A stretch of 6,576 nucleotides of DNA from DASVDK01 sp036562265 [NCBI: Thermodesulfobacteriota bacterium] (GTDB lineage: Bacteria; DASVDK01), in NCBI GenBank assembly GCA_036562265.1, contig DATCKS010000045.1, positions 1 to 6,576 on the forward strand, written 5' to 3'. Under the pieces are notes generated by a model, which did no database searches, was not told the origin of the DNA, and saw only the letters and a program-made list of their open reading frames with translations. The position numbers and the translations under genes are program-made. Of this stretch, positions 6,333 to 6,576 are shown in pieces. Position 1 is the first letter of the stretch; the number at the start of each line of letters is the position of its first letter.

Positions 6333-6576
6333 CTAGAGCACCGGCAGGTAGGGCGCCGGCGGCGCGGCCAGGAGCCGCGCGAGGACCCGGAGCCCTCCTT
6401 CGAGCGCCGCGCGGTCGGGCGCCACGCCGAGGGCGACCCGCACCGCCTCCGGCGCCCGCGCGCGGTCGACCGCGAAGACCTCCGCCGGCGCCACGGCCAC
6501 GCCCGCCTCGCGCGACCGCGCCGCGAAGTCGGCCGCCCGCCAGGGGGGCGGCAGGTGCAGCCAGAGGTGGTAGGCC
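6333..6576 (-). CDS. C-terminus of a MocR-like (GntR/aminotransferase fusion) regulator or PLP-dependent aminotransferase, partial
   Basis: Only the last 80 codons are in the window; the gene continues past the right edge. The peptide starts AYHLWLHLPPPWRAADFA, continues with GVAVAPAEVFAVD and PEAVRVALGVAP, and ends in a leucine-rich helix (LEGGLRVLARLL). This is the characteristic end of fold-type I aminotransferases of the MocR/PdxR kind. In these, an N-terminal GntR winged helix is fused to a PLP-binding domain and the protein acts as a transcription factor. The DNA-binding domain and PLP lysine would be off the window, so a stand-alone class I aminotransferase cannot be excluded. Stop is TAG at 6335-6333. 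It is co-directional with metH but separated by 193 bases with hairpins and repeats, so a shared operon is unlikely. Target genes unknown. Confidence 0.75.
   Translation of the reverse strand, partial: AYHLWLHLPPPWRAADFAARSREAGVAVAPAEVFAVDRARAPEAVRVALGVAPDRAALEGGLRVLARLLAAPPAPYLPVL

Noticed and set aside
1-6576. A novel defence, mobile or biosynthetic system
   Set aside because: Genes present are household or common accessory families without nuclease, toxin, transposase, integrase or synthase signatures; nothing supports such a claim here.

Overview
This is a gene-dense, very GC-rich stretch (about 70% or more by eye, with strong G/C at third codon positions) of what looks like ordinary bacterial chromosome. 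Gene content and codon use suggest an uncultured high-GC lineage such as Rokubacteria/Methylomirabilota, Binatia or a deltaproteobacterial-type group. That placement is inference from style, not from a marker search. I see no tRNA, rRNA, CRISPR array, phage gene or transposase gene.

Layout. Positions 1-1069 (minus strand) hold a two-gene unit: a small hotdog-fold (4HBT) acyl-CoA thioesterase, then, one base after its stop, a MEMO-family protein (AmmeMemoRadiSam system protein B) that runs off the left edge. Positions 1070-1197 are a divergent control region. It has a good sigma70-like promoter on the minus strand, a weaker one on the plus strand, and a large inverted repeat whose arms include part of both -35 boxes. 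Positions 1198-2379 (plus strand) encode a metal-dependent amidohydrolase of the imidazolonepropionase-like group. Positions 2380-2590 separate two convergent genes and hold a strong nested hairpin. Positions 2591-6139 (minus strand) encode full-length cobalamin-dependent methionine synthase (metH). Positions 6140-6332 hold the metH leader with three tandem copies of a 25-bp repeat directly upstream of the ribosome binding site, plus a perfect GC-rich hairpin. Positions 6333-6576 (minus strand) are the last 80 codons of a PLP-fold MocR-type regulator/aminotransferase that enters from the right edge.

Functional reading. metH is the only gene with a fully assigned reaction (homocysteine + methyl-tetrahydrofolate to methionine). 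The thioesterase and MEMO protein look co-transcribed and translationally coupled. The amidohydrolase is divergent from them and may share control through the palindrome. Nothing links the amidohydrolase or the MocR-like gene to methionine synthesis beyond adjacency. No clearly new multi-gene system is visible. The items most worth a second look are the tandem repeats in the metH leader, the divergent palindromic promoter, and the MEMO protein with its PqqD-like N-terminal domain.
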